Below are positions 59,505-64,000 of a stretch of DNA of 64,000 bases, one piece after another; position 1 is the first letter of the stretch, and the number at the start of each line of letters is the position of its first letter. The position numbers and the translations under genes are program-made. The notes under the pieces were generated by a model that worked only from the letters and a program-made list of their open reading frames with translations, did no database searches and was not told the DNA's origin. This DNA is from Bicyclus anynana (Eukaryota > Arthropoda > Insecta > Lepidoptera > Nymphalidae), in contig NC_069083.1 of assembly GCF_947172395.1 (NCBI RefSeq), positions 12,556,501 through 12,620,500 on the forward strand. The letters run 5' to 3'.

Positions 59505-59690
59505 CTGCTGCTCTGGGCACGTTTTTCTACAATCGCTAACGCTTCGAAAATTAAAAATGTCACACAACAAAGGGGCATGCACATTCGATTCGATTTCACG
59601 AGACCTTTCGGTAACAAAAGATATTCTTATAAATTTATTAGTTATAAAGCATTAGCGATATCCAATATAGCAAGAGGCCCTAGAAAGTAA
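59505..59690. mobile_element. Palindromic MITE, family P (copy 3, decayed)
   Basis: Shares CTAACGCTTCGAAAATTAAA and the AAGAGGCCCT terminus with copies 1 and 2; the centre differs. Confidence 0.55.
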
Positions 59691-61208
59691 TTCACCAGCT
59701 TTGAGGTATGTTCGTTGACATATACGAAATTCAGATTCTAAGTAACAAATGTCATCTCCTACTGACAATCTCGTGGATATCATACATAGGGTAGATGACA
59801 TATCTCAGTAGTGTTTACTTTAATAGGTTGTTGTGTTGTTGTTGTTGTTTTACCAGAATATGCTCGTCGTCCGCTCATCCGATTAATTGTCGGAATTATA
59901 AGAATATACAATTTATCGGAAACCGTATGAATAAAATAAATTAATTCGTACGGTTTTGTATGAGTAGTCGCTACCTTTACTTCTACGAGTACCCATGCAC
60001 CTAAAGAAAGCAAGAATTGGTTTGTAAAGTGCACCAGCACCAGCCACTCACAATAAAAAATATCGATATATGTTTACGACTTCGATTTTTTTTTTTCATT
60101 TTCAAGTCGACTTACGGTATACTTGATCGTGTGTGGCTGGCGTAAGACTTCAGCCTAGTACCTATATTAATTAGCACTTGTTACCTGCTCTAAAATGAAT
60201 AAAGTTACACGTGATAGACTCGTGAAAAAATATATTTTAATTATACTTGCTAGTTAGGTACTATACTCGTTCATGGTAAGTAAGTATATTATTTTTAATT
60301 TCGTAAAATTACCTTAAATTAATGATTCTGATTTTTGTTAAGTATTCAAAAAAGGATTACATTTAAGCATCGTTATTATTATCTTGATTTAATTTCGCTC
60401 GCTCGCTTTATTTCGTTTATAATAAGAAACGTAAGTTTCATATATTATTTAAGTATGCAAATGTAAATTCAACGTAATGTATAATGTCAACGTTCATTAC
60501 GTTGGTTTACAAAAAATCGGGCAAGTGAGAGTCGCCGGACTAGATTAATTAGGTTCCGAACATATTTCTAAGTATCCCCATAAAATAACCCTTCTTGCAG
60601 TCGGGTAAAAAGTAAATAGGTAATAAAACTGAAATTTGCTTAAGCTATGATCATAATATGACCCAATTAAAAAAATCTGGCGAAAAAGATAAACTATTAC
60701 TTATTATTATGATAGCTTACTTAATAGTTAATATCTTGAACAGTAGTCTTGAGCTTCGAAATAAATAAGTTTTTGTGAATGTTTTTGAAATTTCCTAATA
60801 AACGGTTTTCCCATATTTTAACTTTGTGCGTTCATTAGGTACAAAAAAATATTTTTCAAGATTTCATTTTCTTCTAGTAGTAATAGTCTTTGTGCTAAAC
60901 CGCGGACAAACCGACGGACATGGCGTAACTTTAACGGTTCCTTGTGAACTACGGAAGTCTAAAACCCTGACAGACATGCAGAGAGATAAACAAAACTAAG
61001 TGATCATAATAATATAAAACTTTGTTTTTTTTCCATTGAGGTACGGATCTCTATAATCATCATACACAATCAACAAGTGATTAGTATCGTACATACTTAC
61101 TTGTACAGGTAAGTAATGAGTATACGTATGCTACCCATATATTTTATGGCTATAACACAATATTACGGGTACAGTGGAAATATAAAATTACCAAATTAAA
61201 AGTAAAAT

Positions 61209-61372
61209 GTAGACTCCGCGCCACGCAAGAAGTCCCGCAACTGAAACCTAAACTTAAATTGACAGCGCCTTACACAACTGACAATTAGACCGCCATTACC
61301 AAATGACCATGAGCGCCATTAAGACATTAGCGCCGCGTCTACGGGACTTGTTTCGTGGCGCGAAGTATAGTA
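61209..61372. mobile_element. MITE-like inverted-repeat element
   Basis: Imperfect ~30-bp inverted ends: CCGCGCCACGCAAGAAGTCC at the left, and TCGCGCCACGAAACAAGTCC reading in from the right. Confidence 0.55.
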
Positions 61373-62971
61373 TAGTGGCAATACGAATGACCAATATTCA
61401 CCCGAGGCCGCTGATGCCGGCACGGCGTATAGCCAAAAATGATTAATTTTGAAGCTTTCACCAAATAAACAAGCGAGTTTTATAAAATAACCGCTTTAAG
61501 AATTCGAACATGTCAAACCACATTACATAGCGGCCATATTCGGTAATTTAGCATACTTTAAATAGGCAGGCAGTTAATTATTTAGCGATACAGCCCATAA
61601 AGTATATTAATTAGTACCTATGTTTTATTTAAATAATTAAGATTCATGTAAATATCTACATACCTATCTTAATGCTCAACGAGCGGCAATCTTAATTAAA
61701 TTGCAATCTCATGATGTCATTTTAGACGAAATACATAAGTACCTACTTATCTATTTAATGGAGACAATAAGAATAAATCTATTATGTATCAAAATATTGT
61801 TGTACTCTTAAAATGCCGATTGGTCGCGATTGGCATGATGTCCTGCACATCGCTAGCAACACAGGGTCAGTTTTATCGGATGTCAAGCCGGTAGTGCTGA
61901 AGACATGTGAGTTTATTGGATGGTGAGTGGCTAGCATAAGGCACATAATCTGCTTCGCTGGTCGTTAGGTAAAAGTACAAATAGTTTTCCTTCCCCCTTT
62001 CCGTTTTTGTTTTCGAAGAATAAACGAATTTTCACAGTACAAGTTTACTCGTAACTCGTACTCTATTCTCCTTCCTTCACCCTCTTTCACTTATAAATAG
62101 GAAAACTTTAATGATATGGTTTAATTGCGGGTAATTGCTTTCAAAAGCATATAAACTACATAAAATAGTGGTGGTTCGATCCCAGCCCTGTTGGTCTATT
62201 GTCGTACCCACTCCTAATACAGTATTTCCAGACTAGTTGGAGTTGAATGGCAATATGGGTCATATTCAAAAAGATATAGCCAATATCCTTTAAAAAAATA
62301 TCAAAAAAAAATACGCCGAAACGTGTGGTATCTGGTCAGGTAAGTAATAAAATGTATACCTAATTTGAACTTAAGCGAGAATAAGACAAAATTCGTGTAA
62401 GTATGACTGTATGTCTTTAGTAGTTCAAATAATTACATTTTAGTACATAGTTAACAAGTACCAATCAGTTTAAATTTTAAGACAAAAATATTTGCGACTG
62501 ATTTTTGAAATCTACTTGGCCTAAATTTTTGTAGCAATGCGGTTTATAACTTCCGACCTTATTGCAAATTTTTGAGCTATGTCCTTCTGATTTGTTCTCA
62601 TTATGACTGGTTGTTTATTACAATCCAATCATGATAATTAAAATTGAGAAATACCTTGTACCTATTTAATTATGAATTTTCGAAATAACTTTATAATATA
62701 TGCAATCGGTAACACTTTTATTAATATTTTGATTGTAATTTATACATTTAATCACATTTGGTATTATTATTATATTTTCCCTACTAACTTAACTCTTACA
62801 ATAAATCCTTCTTTGATAGGTCCAACGACAAGGTTTGTCAGTATTAGGTGGTATTAGCGACTCCACCATCGGTTTGGTAAACTACTTTTGAGAAGTAATA
62901 AAGCACTTCTCAAAGGGGCGGTGGGCAATATGAGGTTAAAATGTTGTAAAGGATTTATATATAAGAGTGTG

Positions 62972-63195
62972 TGTATATCGTACTAATATTATAAACGCGA
63001 AAGTTTGTATGGGTGTTTGGATGTTTGTTACACTTTAACGCCGCAACTACTGAACCGATTTGGCTGAAATTATGGAATGGAAATTGATGTTACTCAGGAT
63101 TAACATCAACATCCCAGAAAAATCAATGGTTCCCGGGGGATTTACGAAAAATTAAATTCCATTTGGACAAAGTCCCGGGCGTTCGCTATAGTAAA
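62972..63195 (+). repeat. Lep1/Helitron-like repeat
   Basis: Contains ATATTATAAACGCGAAAGTT, ACTACTGAACCGATTTGGCT and AGTCCCGGGCG; homologous to the copy in the P450 last intron. Confidence 0.7.
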
Positions 63196-63251
63196 AGTTG
63201 GTTATTTAAAACATATTAATTGACTATTTTAATTTCACTATAGTATATTCG

Positions 63252-63468
63252 AGGTGATAGCCCAGTGGATATGACCTCTGCCTCCGATTCCGGAGGGTGA
63301 AAATTAAATATCACGTGTCTCTAACGGTGAAGTAAAACATCGTGAGGAAACCTGCATACCAGAGAATTTTCTTAATTCTCTGCGTGTGTGTAATCCGCAT
63401 TGGGCCAGCGAGCTGAGAGGAGACTCGAACTCAGCAGTGAGCCGTATATGGGTTGATAACGACGATAG
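63252..63468 (+). repeat. SINE family A with internal deletions
   Basis: A-box TAGCCCAGTGG, GGAGGGTGA junction, body with two deletions and a short (GAC/GAT) tail. Confidence 0.85.
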
Positions 63469-63854
63469 TCACTATAGTATATTAACAGACATAAAGCAAG
63501 CCGAGTCGACTGGAGGCTTACTTAGCGGTCGATGTGACCAATTGGCAGGTAAACCGGACGTGAAGTGCGCACGCCGCACGAGGCGATCTAGTGAATAAAC
63601 AGTTTGCCTTGATGAATGACTTTACTTTCTTTCAGCTAAAAGTAGGCAATTGACGAGTTCACACTTACCGAGATTATGTAGAAAATTTTATGTTCGGACT
63701 TTTTAAACTTCGTAATGATTTTAAATTGTCTACTGGACTCTCACTTTGTATGTTTTTTTGTACCTTTACGATAACTTTACGATATTGATATGTTTAGGTT
63801 TTAAATGAATAAAATTACTTGCGAATGTCTAAAACCTGTTACCCAATTATAAAA

Positions 63855-63990
63855 GTACTAGCGGACCCGGTCAAGCTTCGCTTTGACTAATGTGCGTTTC
63901 TTCTCTACCCTTACCTACTCCCACCCTACCCCTACCATATCTTACCCTACCCTAACCCTAACCCTACCCTACCCCAACCCTACCCTATGT
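63855..63990. repeat. (CCCTA)n-like simple array within an interspersed repeat
   Basis: Starts GCGGACCCGGTCAAGCTTCG, then a run of ACCCT pentamers mixed with AACCCT, continuing nearly to the window end. Confidence 0.8.
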
Positions 63991-64000
63991 ACTATATAAA

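Larger units (their letters stand above)
59401..64000. other. Yki intron running off the right edge
   Basis: The exon encoding the start of WW1 was looked for on the minus strand and not found. The region holds MITE and Lep1-like repeats, one SINE-like piece at about 62160-62320 with GGTTCGATCCC, and a pentanucleotide array at the edge. Confidence 0.6.

Noticed and set aside
59403..64000. Exon encoding the N-terminal half of yki WW1
   Set aside because: No GWE-containing frame with a matching phase-2 donor was found; it most likely lies beyond the window.

Overview
The window is a stretch of insect nuclear DNA, almost certainly from a moth or butterfly. It is AT-rich, its genes are split by GT-AG introns, and it is full of tRNA-derived SINEs, Lep1/Helitron-like fragments, RTE- and CR1-like LINE pieces and MITEs of the kind seen in Lepidoptera. 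No bacterial-type operon, rRNA gene or convincing tRNA gene was seen. All exon models were built by hand from splice sites, reading phase and family motifs.

Layout. (1) 1-14.6 kb, minus strand: two tandem CYP4-clan cytochrome P450 genes. The left copy runs off the left edge; only exons 1-3 are present. The right copy is complete: nine exons, 500 codons, with all P450 motifs. The first three exons have the same lengths in both copies (142, 110 and 91 nt), so they are tandem duplicates. (2) 14.8-19.9 kb: repeats, including a 5'-truncated CR1-like LINE and a decayed RTE-like LINE containing a perfect 30-bp snap-back palindrome. (3) 20.0-20.8 kb, plus strand: a two-exon gene for a 130-residue putative membrane protein that I do not recognise. 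(4) 24.1-31.7 kb, plus strand: an eight-exon glycoside hydrolase family 1 gene (secreted beta-glucosidase type, 540 codons), with SINEs in several introns. (5) 32.4-34.8 kb: a 2.4-kb fold-back structure whose two arms are inverted arrays of ~150-bp repeats. (6) 41.5 kb to the right edge, minus strand: the C-terminal part of the Hippo-pathway coactivator Yorkie (yki/YAP). Five exons are present: the end of WW1, all of WW2, a coiled-coil exon, the transactivation exon and a terminal exon ending in a TWL PDZ-binding motif. The exons for the TEAD-binding region and the start of WW1 must lie to the right. Yki introns hold a 5.5-kb Ty3/Gypsy LTR retrotransposon with apparently identical LTRs but broken gag and pol, several MITEs and a recent 169-bp duplication.

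The P450s and the GH1 enzyme are typical insect enzyme-family genes for metabolism of small lipophilic molecules and beta-glucosides. Yorkie is a conserved developmental regulator. Nothing suggests that the three loci work together; their proximity looks incidental. The strongest unexplained structure is the fold-back element downstream of the GH1 gene.
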